The position numbers and the translations under genes are program-made. Under the pieces are notes generated by a model. The model did no database searches, had not been told where the DNA came from, and was given only the letters and a program-made list of their open reading frames with translations. Positions 8,636-16,111 of a DNA stretch of 64,000 nt are shown here, in pieces. Origin of the DNA: an uncultured Bacteroidales bacterium (lineage in GTDB: Bacteria; Bacteroidota; Bacteroidia; Bacteroidales; P3). Numbering within the stretch: the stretch's first letter is position 1; each line of letters begins with the position of its first letter. Where the stretch lies: positions 52,526 through 116,525 of the forward strand of contig ONIP01000002.1 of NCBI GenBank assembly GCA_900317955.1, given 5' to 3'.

Positions 8636-8879
8636 CCCAGCAACCCAACTATTCCTCTCTTTCGGCAACGCCAAGTCGCCCTTTGAGGGGGAGTGTGCAA
8701 ATTGTTGCTACAATCATAAAGCACTGAAACAACCCTACTTCCACATTTGTCTTACATTATTACTCTGTGAAACAAATTTGGAATAACTGTAGTATAATGG
8801 TGTTATTATCGAAGCACTATATCAGAAGGAACCATTCATTGAATGATGTCCTGGGGGAATGGGTTGCGACGGGATGGGG

Positions 8880-10094
8880 TTAATTCAGCCAGTGGCGAGG
8901 ATTTAAGGAGTCGGTGCCGTACCAGAGTTGGAAACTGAACTCGGATTGTTCTTCTTGGCTGTTATATACCGTTCCGATGGATTGACCAACAGAGACTTTG
9001 GAACCCACGCTGACAGATACAGAGCCCAAACCGGCATATACGGTGAGGTATTGACCGTGCCGGATGATGATGCCGATGGAGCCGCCAGGGGCTTCGAAAC
9101 GGCGGGCAACCACTCCTGCAGCCACTGCACGTACATTGGCACCGGGGGCACAGTTGAGGTCAATGCCGAGATTGCGGCTCTGACCACCCGAGGCACGGGT
9201 GTGGAGGCCATACTCTCGAGCCACGGATTTGTAATGGACGGGCCACGGCATGTGGCCTTTGTTTTTGACGAAATCGGCTGAAGCGGCGTCGGGTGCCGGG
9301 GAGGCCGACCCGCGTCCGGTGTTGGACGGACGTGAGGGCGTGTTGTTTTTCCCTCCTGATTTGCCTGACGTTTTGGCTACCTCGGCATTGATAAGTTGTT
9401 GGATTTGCTGCTGCAAACGGTTGCGCTGCTGTTCTTTTTTGCTGATTTGCTGCTGAAGGTTGCGCTCGGCTTGCTGGCTCTTGTCGAGTTTTTGCTGATG
9501 TTGTTCTTGCTCGCGTGTGAGGGCTTGCCGCTGTTTGCGTTGTTGGGCAAGAAGGTTGTTCTTCTCATTGCGCTGCCTTTGAAGGTCGAGGTCAAGGTTG
9601 GCAAAACGTTGTTCGCGACGTTTGATGGCAGTGGCTTGGTGACGGCGGAAGCGAGAATACTCCTTGAAATACTTCATTTTGAGGTAGGAGTAGTTGTAGC
9701 TTGCGTTGTCGAAAAGGAGCGATGTGGCATTGACATTCTCGCGAAGGCCATAGAGCGTGCGGACGACACGTGCATATTCGGCCTTCATGCTGTCAATCTG
9801 GCCGCGAACCACCCGCAGGGAGTCTTCCGTGCGGGTGATTTGACGGTCGAGATGAGCCATTTGACTATTGATGTTGTCAATAAGTCGGTTGCGCTCGTCG
9901 ATGCGCTGTTTGACGAGTTTGATTTGCTTTGTACGGTTGCGCGAATCTTTACGGGCTTTGCCCAGTTCGTTGTTGAGGCGCGCTATTTCTTTCTCGATAC
10001 GGGCTTTATCGCGTTCGAGTTGTTTTTTGCTTTGCGCTTGCGACGGTTGGGCAAGCAGCAGCAAAGCGACGAGCAGCAACAGAGTTTTTTTCAT
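8880..10094 (-). CDS. EnvC-like murein hydrolase activator (coiled coil plus degenerate M23)
   Basis: 404 residues: signal peptide ending at SQAQ, then about 220 residues of charged coiled coil (repeated QLERDK, EKEIARLNNEL, QQRKQRQAL types), a Ser/Pro/Gly linker, and a C-terminal LytM/M23 domain from about 280. In active M23 peptidases the zinc is held by a GxHxGxD-like block and an HxH; here the equivalents read SRNLGIDL, VYAGL and FSFQLW, so the zinc-binding histidines appear to be missing. That is the state of EnvC, which activates amidases rather than cutting peptidoglycan itself. Expected to be periplasmic and to act at the division septum. The start lies 11 bases after the phosphofructokinase stop, so the two are likely cotranscribed. 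Confidence 0.85.
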   Translation of the reverse strand: MKKTLLLLVALLLLAQPSQAQSKKQLERDKARIEKEIARLNNELGKARKDSRNRTKQIKLVKQRIDERNRLIDNINSQMAHLDRQITRTEDSLRVVRGQIDSMKAEYARVVRTLYGLRENVNATSLLFDNASYNYSYLKMKYFKEYSRFRRHQATAIKRREQRFANLDLDLQRQRNEKNNLLAQQRKQRQALTREQEQHQQKLDKSQQAERNLQQQISKKEQQRNRLQQQIQQLINAEVAKTSGKSGGKNNTPSRPSNTGRGSASPAPDAASADFVKNKGHMPWPVHYKSVAREYGLHTRASGGQSRNLGIDLNCAPGANVRAVAAGVVARRFEAPGGSIGIIIRHGQYLTVYAGLGSVSVSVGSKVSVGQSIGTVYNSQEEQSEFSFQLWYGTDSLNPRHWLN

Positions 10095-10104
10095 GACAAG
10101 GTGG

Positions 10105-11337
10105 TTAGTTCCAGTTTAGGATACGTTTAAAGTCGTATTCTTCGGGGTTGGGGAGATATTTCTTGGCAGCCTCGTAGTCGGCGGGAGTGATGTAGTCCAT
10201 GATGTCGTTGATGTAGGACTGCACCTTGTTGGTGTTGACGTTGACCTGACGGGGAGGAATCTTGCCGGTGACGGGGTCTTGAAGATCTTTAAGGTAGAGA
10301 GGAGCGACGTTGCCTTGGTGGTCGGTGTAGACCATGCAGCCGGTGCACCCTTGGTTGAAAAGGGTGTGGACGCCCATGCCCATGAGGGAGCAGTAGGTGA
10401 GGTCGAAGGCTATCGGGGTATGGCAGCGGATTTCATAGCCGACTTCAACAGGACGGCTCTTCACTTTGAGACCGAGAGCTTTGACTTTGCGCTCGAGGAG
10501 GTCGTTGAAGATGTGAGCCTTGGAGACCTTGCCAAGTTCGGGATGGCCGTGGTCGTCGTAGCTGAAATGGATGCCGGAGTTTTTGATTTCCTCATCGGAG
10601 AGGCTGTGGAAGACGCCTTCGGAAATCATGGCTGCGCCATAGTTGATGCCCATGATTTTGCGTTTGACGATGCAGCTTACAACGAGGTTGATAATCTTGT
10701 CGACGGTGATTTCGGTCTTGTTGAAGAATTCGGGGATGACGACCATGGGATAGTGGCATGCACCAGCGATGCCGAGGGCGAGATGGCCTGCGGAACGACC
10801 CATGGCAGAGACGACGAACCAGTTTTCGGAGGTGCGGGCGTCTTCCATGACAGCAGTGCAGATGACGGTACCCTGGGCTTTGGCGCTATTGTAGCCGAAG
10901 GTGGGCGAGCTATTGGGCAGCGGGAGGTCGTTGTCGATGGTCTTGGGGACGTGGATGTTGGCAATTGGGTAGTGCTTGCTTTCGAGGAATTTGGCGATGC
11001 GGTTGGCCGTGGAAGCGGTATCGTCGCCACCGACGGTAACAAGCAGTTTGACGTTGTTATCGGTAAAGAATGGGAGGTTAAAACGCTGTTCGAAGTCCTC
11101 GTCGGTAGGTTTGAAGCGGCTCATTTTGAGGATACTGCCACCTTTATTGAAGATTTCGTCGGCGGTGAGGAAATCGAGGTCCTGCATACGGGGTTTGTCG
11201 GTGAAAAGGGCGCTGTAGCCGCCGTGGAGACCGATGACGCGATAGCCGTCGCGGAGGAAGGTTTTGGCGACAGAAGCGACCACGGTGTTCATTCCGGGGG
11301 CGGGACCACCGCCTGTGAGGATTGCTATACTTTTCAT
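10105..11337 (-). CDS. pfp: 6-phosphofructokinase, probably pyrophosphate-dependent
   Basis: 410 residues. The opening ILTGGGPAPGMN and later MGRSAGHLALG are phosphofructokinase signatures. Two positions that separate phosphoryl donors read GGDDT (103-107) and PKTIDND (131-137). ATP enzymes normally have GGDGS and PGTIDND, whereas the Asp and Lys seen here are typical of pyrophosphate-dependent enzymes. It therefore probably makes fructose-1,6-bisphosphate reversibly with PPi, saving ATP, which suits a fermentative anaerobe. The protein is longer than the 320-residue bacterial ATP enzyme, as expected for this clade. It is preceded at 21 bases by the unknown secreted protein gene and followed at 10 bases by the EnvC-like gene. 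Confidence 0.88.
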   Translation of the reverse strand: MKSIAILTGGGPAPGMNTVVASVAKTFLRDGYRVIGLHGGYSALFTDKPRMQDLDFLTADEIFNKGGSILKMSRFKPTDEDFEQRFNLPFFTDNNVKLLVTVGGDDTASTANRIAKFLESKHYPIANIHVPKTIDNDLPLPNSSPTFGYNSAKAQGTVICTAVMEDARTSENWFVVSAMGRSAGHLALGIAGACHYPMVVIPEFFNKTEITVDKIINLVVSCIVKRKIMGINYGAAMISEGVFHSLSDEEIKNSGIHFSYDDHGHPELGKVSKAHIFNDLLERKVKALGLKVKSRPVEVGYEIRCHTPIAFDLTYCSLMGMGVHTLFNQGCTGCMVYTDHQGNVAPLYLKDLQDPVTGKIPPRQVNVNTNKVQSYINDIMDYITPADYEAAKKYLPNPEEYDFKRILNWN

Positions 11338-11358
11338 GATACGGTTGTTTTTATAGGA

Positions 11359-12510
11359 TTAATATTTTGGGTTGATTATTTTCTTGAGTTCGTCGGAGGT
11401 GAATACAACCTTGAGTGGCTCAGCGCTGGAGCTGATGTAGGTGTATTGTATCTGTGCATGGGCACTGATGATGTACTGTGCCAGCTTTCGGCCCTGGTTG
11501 CTGTGGAAGGCCTTCTCAATGTCGCGGCGAAGGGACTGGAGGGCGTCCTTTGCGGAGAGTTTCCTAGCAGCTTGCGGGGTAAGTTGATAGGTGTAGGAAA
11601 AAATACCCGAAAGGGTGTCGAAAGTGCAGTCGGTGAGGGTAGTGTTGGCATCGGCCACGATGGGGCACTGGGCCTTGACCTGGCCTGCTATGACGAGGAG
11701 GTGGTGCTTGGCATCGGCTTCATCGCCGCTGCCTTGTTCGAAGACGGTACGCCACATCCAGGGAGAGATGGTCATTACCACCGAATCGGCGGTGCCTTGA
11801 CCACGATAGACATGCCGCAGGGTAACCCCGCCTTTGTAGGCCACAAATGCAAGGTGGTTGACGGTATCGGTGGCGAGAGCCATGGCACGGTCTTTGCGAA
11901 CGATGTCGAGGTTCTGGGTGATGTATTGTTTGATTTCCGGCCAAGTTTCGGGGGTGTACTGATAGGTTGTTGTCATGACTTTTGCGTCTTCGTCGTAATG
12001 GCAGGAGTACATGGTTTCGCCGTCGCCGATGAGATGGGGCAGGGTACTGTTGATGTGCTTTGCCAATCCGGCGAGATAGACACGTGCCTGGACATCGAGG
12101 TCTTGCCCGAAGACTTGCTGGAGGTCGGAGGAATAGAAGGTGAACGCGGCGGTTTTGGACGCTTTCTCATCGGTCTTGGGCAGGTTTACGGCAACCCTGA
12201 GTTCGAAACCATTATTTGCAAGGGGCGAGAAATCCCATTTGAGATGGTGGGCCACGTAGTCGAGATACCAGTCGGCTTCTTTGACGAGTTGGCCTACTTC
12301 GAGGTCGAAGGTCAGCCGGAGGAACTGCCTGTCGCTATTGACCAACACATGCATCAGGGAGATATGATTTTCGGAATCGTAATAGGGTATGGCTGAGCGG
12401 ACGGAATCGGCAAGCCGATGGATGTCGGACATATTCGTGTCCTGAGAGCGCACCCCCATTGGCAAGAACAGCCATGCCAGCAAAAGTATTATGAGACTAT
12501 TTCTTTTCAT
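11359..12510 (-). CDS. Secreted protein of unknown function
   Basis: 383 residues with a signal peptide (LIILLLAWLFLPMGVRSQ) and no lipobox, membrane segment or recognisable motif after it. The mature part is a mixed alpha/beta sequence with regular alternation (RLTFDLEVGQLVKEADWYLDY; ELRVAVNLP; AAFTFYSSDLQQVFGQ), suggesting a soluble periplasmic or surface protein, perhaps with repeated halves. The start codon lies inside the 3' end of lplA (14-base overlap), so its translation is probably coupled to that gene. It has no sorting domain of type IX. I do not recognise a family. Gene context gives no clear functional hint. Confidence 0.7.
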   Translation of the reverse strand: MKRNSLIILLLAWLFLPMGVRSQDTNMSDIHRLADSVRSAIPYYDSENHISLMHVLVNSDRQFLRLTFDLEVGQLVKEADWYLDYVAHHLKWDFSPLANNGFELRVAVNLPKTDEKASKTAAFTFYSSDLQQVFGQDLDVQARVYLAGLAKHINSTLPHLIGDGETMYSCHYDEDAKVMTTTYQYTPETWPEIKQYITQNLDIVRKDRAMALATDTVNHLAFVAYKGGVTLRHVYRGQGTADSVVMTISPWMWRTVFEQGSGDEADAKHHLLVIAGQVKAQCPIVADANTTLTDCTFDTLSGIFSYTYQLTPQAARKLSAKDALQSLRRDIEKAFHSNQGRKLAQYIISAHAQIQYTYISSSAEPLKVVFTSDELKKIINPKY

Positions 12511-13465
12511 ATATCAGGGTGAAAATATCGTTCAATATGTGTGGGTTTTGTTCGTCGACGATAGACGGGGGAATGACAGAGGAGGCGCCTTGGAGCAATT
12601 GGGTTGCCCGCGCTATGGTTTCCGGGAAGAGGCTGTCGGACGCAATCTGGACCTTGGCGAAGGTGGAAGTAGGTTCGTCCACAGTCAAGGCAATGTCGAC
12701 ACCGCCCCAGTCAAAATGATGGCTGAACTGGGCTGAGAACTCGCGCCAGCCACCGTATTTCCATTCTTCGGAGGAGTATTTGTCATAAAGGCTGCCGACT
12801 TCGGGGAGGGAGGCTATGTTGTCGAAATTGAGCGTTTCGACTTTACCATAGGATTGCTCGAAGGCCTCGACAAGACGGGGAATGAGACCTTCGGCAGTGA
12901 CGGCAGGCTGTAACTCGGAGAGGTTGACCACACGGCTCTGCACCGAAGCGACACCGTGACGCTGGAGTTTTGCGGGTTTGGCGATGAGGTAGCGTTGAAG
13001 AGCCTGGACATCGGTCTTGATGAGGATGGTGCCATGGTGGAGGCGGCCTTTGGAGCCTTTGGCGAAGGCGTTGCCCGAAAATTTACGCCCTTGGCAAAGG
13101 ACGTCGTTGCGACCGCTGACTTCGGTGTCGAGACCGAAGGTGGCCACGGCCTGCTGCATGACCCCCAGTTGCCTGCCCACATCGTAGCTGCTGTAAGGCA
13201 CAATGAAGGAGAAATTGAGGTTGCCGCCATCGTGATAGACTGCACCGCCACCGGTGCCGCGACGCATCAGGCTGCCGCCGTCGGACTCGAGGCGTTCCAC
13301 GTCGCATTCAGCATAGGGGTTCTGGTTGCGACCTATCACCACCGTGCGATCGTTGCGCCAAAGATACATGACCACCTGACCTTCTTCGCAATGAGAAAGC
13401 AGATAGTTCTCCACTGCAATGTTGAGATAGGGGTTCATGCTATTGCTGACAACGATACGGTGCAT
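12497..13465 (-). CDS. lplA: Lipoate-protein ligase A
   Basis: 322 residues, close to the family norm for a two-domain ligase. RRGTGGGAVYHD at 68-79 is the lipoyl-adenylate binding loop, NPYLNIAVENYLL near 11 and WRNDRTVVIGRNQNP near 36 are further family blocks, and the lysine-containing SGNAFAKGSKGRLHHGTIL segment near residue 130 carries the catalytic region. The enzyme activates free lipoate with ATP and attaches it to lipoyl domains of 2-oxoacid dehydrogenases or the glycine cleavage H protein, in the cytosol. A C-terminal accessory domain of about 80 residues is present. The last 14 bases overlap the next gene. PorQ lies upstream on the same strand with a 57-base gap. Confidence 0.92.
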   Translation of the reverse strand: MHRIVVSNSMNPYLNIAVENYLLSHCEEGQVVMYLWRNDRTVVIGRNQNPYAECDVERLESDGGSLMRRGTGGGAVYHDGGNLNFSFIVPYSSYDVGRQLGVMQQAVATFGLDTEVSGRNDVLCQGRKFSGNAFAKGSKGRLHHGTILIKTDVQALQRYLIAKPAKLQRHGVASVQSRVVNLSELQPAVTAEGLIPRLVEAFEQSYGKVETLNFDNIASLPEVGSLYDKYSSEEWKYGGWREFSAQFSHHFDWGGVDIALTVDEPTSTFAKVQIASDSLFPETIARATQLLQGASSVIPPSIVDEQNPHILNDIFTLIYEKK

Positions 13466-13522
13466 ATTCGGTTAATTGTTTAATGATGGATACGGGAGTT
13501 GTAAGGGTCGGTCCTCCCCTTT

Positions 13523-14554
13523 TCATAGCAACAGGACCAGAGATATATAGTTGGGGGCTTGCGACAGATGGTAATTATTGCGGGCGTATCCCAGACGGAA
13601 TTTCTTGGCTTCGAAGCCGATGCCGAAGGAGAAGCCCGAAGTGTTGAAGCGGTCGGCGGCTTTCATCTCAACCATTTGGCGGTAGCTGTATCCCAACTGG
13701 AGGTAGAGCGCGCCTTTGATAGTTAGTTCTACACCCAGAGATACATGTCGGCCGAGATTGTCCAACACCCTTGCCACATCGGACTGCTTAGTGACCTGCC
13801 CGGTGAATGGGTCGGTGACGGAGGTGGGGTTGAGGGGGTCATCGTAGGCAAGATTCCAAGTCTGCAACTCGTTCAATGCCAGCATGAGCCTAAACGGGGC
13901 ATCCTGAAGTTGGTAGGAGCCTACGGCCGAGAGTTTAAACCGAAGGGGCTCGGAATGGCCGTCGAAGGAGCTGATTTGAGTGCCGATATTGCGACCCATG
14001 AGGGTGGCGGAGAAATGCTTGTTAGAGGAGAGGTAAGTGGCTGCGAGGTCGAAAGCCAGAGCGAAGGCGGAATAGGATTCGTACTGCGAGAGGATGGGCT
14101 TGCAATTGACGCCGATGCTTACAAAATCGTCTATTTTACGCCCCCACCCGATGGTCATGACATAGTCGGCGGCAGTGAAAGTGCCAGTTGGCTGGTCGTA
14201 CTCGTCGTAGCCGTCGAAGCGACCGTAGCTGCCATATTGAAGGCCGAAAGTGAAGGTGCCGATAGACTTGAAAGTGTGGGCATAAGCCAGCGAGCCGAAG
14301 TTGGCACCCGCAAAGATATTGACAAAGCCCAAGGCAAGTTGGCCGGAAAGGGTTTCGCTGATTAACGAGGGGTTGCCCATCGCCAAGGCTGGATCGCAAC
14401 GGTCGGGGTCGAGAGAAAGATAGTCGAAGCCGACACCGGCAGTCCGTGCTGAAAAAGGAATGTTGAGTACTGGAAGCGTGGACATTCCAGCCACTTGGGC
14501 ACGTGAGGCGACAAGGGCGGAAAGGCACAGCAACAGGAGGACGACCTTTTTCAT
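13523..14554 (-). CDS. porQ: PorQ-like type IX secretion system protein
   Basis: 343 residues with a signal peptide (LLLLCLSALVASRAQ). The mature start LNIPFSARTAGVGFDYLSL resembles the conserved opening of PorQ, and the rest alternates as outer-membrane beta strands (FTFGLQYGSYGRFDGYDEY, LQLGYSYRQM) and ends on a hydrophobic strand finishing in LLL, as expected for a barrel. PorQ belongs to the PorV/FadL-like family and works in the outer-membrane part of T9SS. This fits the five proteins with T9SS tails in the window. PorV or another PorV-like paralogue is a possible alternative. It is separated from upstream kamA by an almost perfect stem-loop at 14574-14628. Confidence 0.72.
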   Translation of the reverse strand: MKKVVLLLLCLSALVASRAQVAGMSTLPVLNIPFSARTAGVGFDYLSLDPDRCDPALAMGNPSLISETLSGQLALGFVNIFAGANFGSLAYAHTFKSIGTFTFGLQYGSYGRFDGYDEYDQPTGTFTAADYVMTIGWGRKIDDFVSIGVNCKPILSQYESYSAFALAFDLAATYLSSNKHFSATLMGRNIGTQISSFDGHSEPLRFKLSAVGSYQLQDAPFRLMLALNELQTWNLAYDDPLNPTSVTDPFTGQVTKQSDVARVLDNLGRHVSLGVELTIKGALYLQLGYSYRQMVEMKAADRFNTSGFSFGIGFEAKKFRLGYARNNYHLSQAPNYISLVLLL

Positions 14555-14573
14555 ACGGGGGAATAAAATAAAA

Positions 14574-14628
14574 GGTAAAAACTAAAAGCTAAAGACGGAA
14601 GACCGACTTTTAGTTTTTAGTTTTTACC
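14574..14628. repeat. Near-perfect 22-bp stem-loop between kamA and porQ
   Basis: Left arm 14574-14595 and right arm 14607-14628 are complementary except for three positions, with an 11-base loop. The arms are made of iterated words (taaaaact/agtttttagt) rather than a GC-rich stem with a U-run, so it looks like one of the word-type repeats of this genome more than a classical terminator, although it could slow transcription between the two genes. Confidence 0.6.
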
Positions 14629-14640
14629 TCTTACCTGATA

Positions 14641-15897
14641 TTAGTTGTTGCGTTTTTTGTTACGTTCGTGACGCATGAGGTGGCTGGGTTCGAGAGCCAT
14701 ACGGTCGGTTTCGAGGAGCGAGGCAACACCTTCGTCTACTTTGCGCTTGGCCTGGCAGGCTTCGCAATGGCAGTCTTCGTGGTATTCGCGAGGCTCGGTG
14801 TAGGTGGTGATAACGCCTTCGAAATTGCGAAGGATGACCTTGTTGGGGCTCTGAGAGATGACATAGGTAGGCATTACAGGAGTTTTGCCACCGCCGCCGG
14901 GGGCGTCGACCACAAAGGTGGGAACGGCATAGCCGCTGGTGTGTCCGCGGAGGTTCTCGATGATTTCGATACCTTTGCTGACGGGGGTACGGAAATGCTC
15001 AAGACCCATAGAGAGGTCGCACTGATAAATGTAGTAGGGACGCACACGGTTCTTGACCAGTTCGTGCATGAGTTTCTTCATTACATGCACACAGTCGTTC
15101 ACGCCACGGAGCAGCACGGTCTGGTTGCCGAGGGGGATGCCAGCGTCGGCCAGTTTGGCAACAGCGGCTTGAGCCTCGGGGGTCATCTCGTTGGGATGGT
15201 TGAAATGAGTATTGAGCCAGATGGGGTGATACTTCTTGAGCATGTTGCAGAGGTCGTCGGTGATGCGCTGGGGGCAAACGACGGGAGTGCGGCTGCCGAT
15301 GCGGACAATCTCTACGTGAGGAATGGCGCGGAGGCGGGAGATGATGTACTCAAGTTTCTTGTCGCTGACCATGAGAGCGTCGCCACCGCTGAGGAGGACG
15401 TCGCGCACCTCGGGGGTTTTCTCGATGTACTCGAGACACTTTTCGATACGGTCTTGGGGAGACTCGTCATCTTTCTGACCGGCGAAACGACGGCGTGTGC
15501 AGTGACGGCAGTACATGGAGCACATGTCGGTGATGAGGAAAAGCACACGGTCGGGATAGCGGTGGGTGAGACCGGGAGCGGGGGAATCCTCGTCCTCGTG
15601 CAGGGGGTCGTTGAGGTCGGCGGGAGCAATGTTGCACTCAGCACCCTGCGGGATGCACTGGCGACGAATGGGATCGTAAGGGTCGTTGGGATCAATGAGG
15701 CTGAGATAATAAGGGGTGATGGCCATGCGGAATTTGGCGAGTGCCTTTTTGATGCCATCGGCCTCCTCGGGCGAGAAGGTGAAGTATTTGCTGAGTTCTT
15801 CGTAGGTCTCGATGCGGTTCTTGACCTGCCATTTCCAATCATTCCACTGCTCGTCGGTGACGGCGGGGAAGAGTTCTTTTCTGCGGTTGACTTTCAT
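14641..15897 (-). CDS. kamA: L-lysine 2,3-aminomutase
   Basis: 418 residues, the size of clostridial-type KamA. The radical SAM cluster motif is C126-SMY-C130-RH-C133 within TDMCSMYCRHCTRRR, and the PLP-binding PGGGGK segment lies near residue 337. A Cys-rich C-terminal segment (HEDCHCEACQAKRK) matches the extra zinc-binding tail of clostridial enzymes. It converts L-lysine to L-beta-lysine, the first step of lysine fermentation to acetate and butyrate. The later enzyme Kdd is encoded 2.7 kb downstream on the same strand, but kamD/kamE are not in this window. A good -7 promoter sits 78 bases upstream. Confidence 0.95.
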   Translation of the reverse strand: MKVNRRKELFPAVTDEQWNDWKWQVKNRIETYEELSKYFTFSPEEADGIKKALAKFRMAITPYYLSLIDPNDPYDPIRRQCIPQGAECNIAPADLNDPLHEDEDSPAPGLTHRYPDRVLFLITDMCSMYCRHCTRRRFAGQKDDESPQDRIEKCLEYIEKTPEVRDVLLSGGDALMVSDKKLEYIISRLRAIPHVEIVRIGSRTPVVCPQRITDDLCNMLKKYHPIWLNTHFNHPNEMTPEAQAAVAKLADAGIPLGNQTVLLRGVNDCVHVMKKLMHELVKNRVRPYYIYQCDLSMGLEHFRTPVSKGIEIIENLRGHTSGYAVPTFVVDAPGGGGKTPVMPTYVISQSPNKVILRNFEGVITTYTEPREYHEDCHCEACQAKRKVDEGVASLLETDRMALEPSHLMRHERNKKRNN

Positions 15898-15974
15898 AAA
15901 ATATGATGTTTATTTTTTTATCTGTCAGTATAATATATGTGTAATGTATAGCCGTTAGTATATCTAACACGATG

Positions 15975-15982
15975 CAAAGATA
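15975..15982 (-). promoter_or_regulatory. -7 promoter of kamA (TATCTTTG)
   Basis: On the minus strand TATCTTTGCA matches the consensus perfectly, with a T-rich stretch before it. It is 78 bases from the kamA ATG, leaving a leader of about 70 bases. Confidence 0.65.
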
Positions 15983-16111
15983 CGAAAAAAAATCCAATTA
16001 ATATATAAATATTTACTATAATGGCTTTATACTGACGAGAAAAAGAGGTGAAGGGACACTAAAAAGTGAGGGAGGCTAATTGAAGTGGCGCAAGGGAAGG
16101 CAGACACAGTG

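Noticed and set aside
8636..8879. Possible terminator between licD and the EnvC-like gene
   Set aside because: Only a short ccctttgaggg hairpin without U-run is visible; not enough for a call.
10279..12396. 705-codon open frame on the plus strand opposite the PFK and its upstream neighbour
   Set aside because: Antisense shadow of two well-supported genes; composition follows from their C-rich codon use and no motif is seen.
14668..15906. 412-codon open frame opposite kamA
   Set aside because: Exactly antisense to a complete radical SAM enzyme; low-complexity Val/Gly/Ala-rich product.
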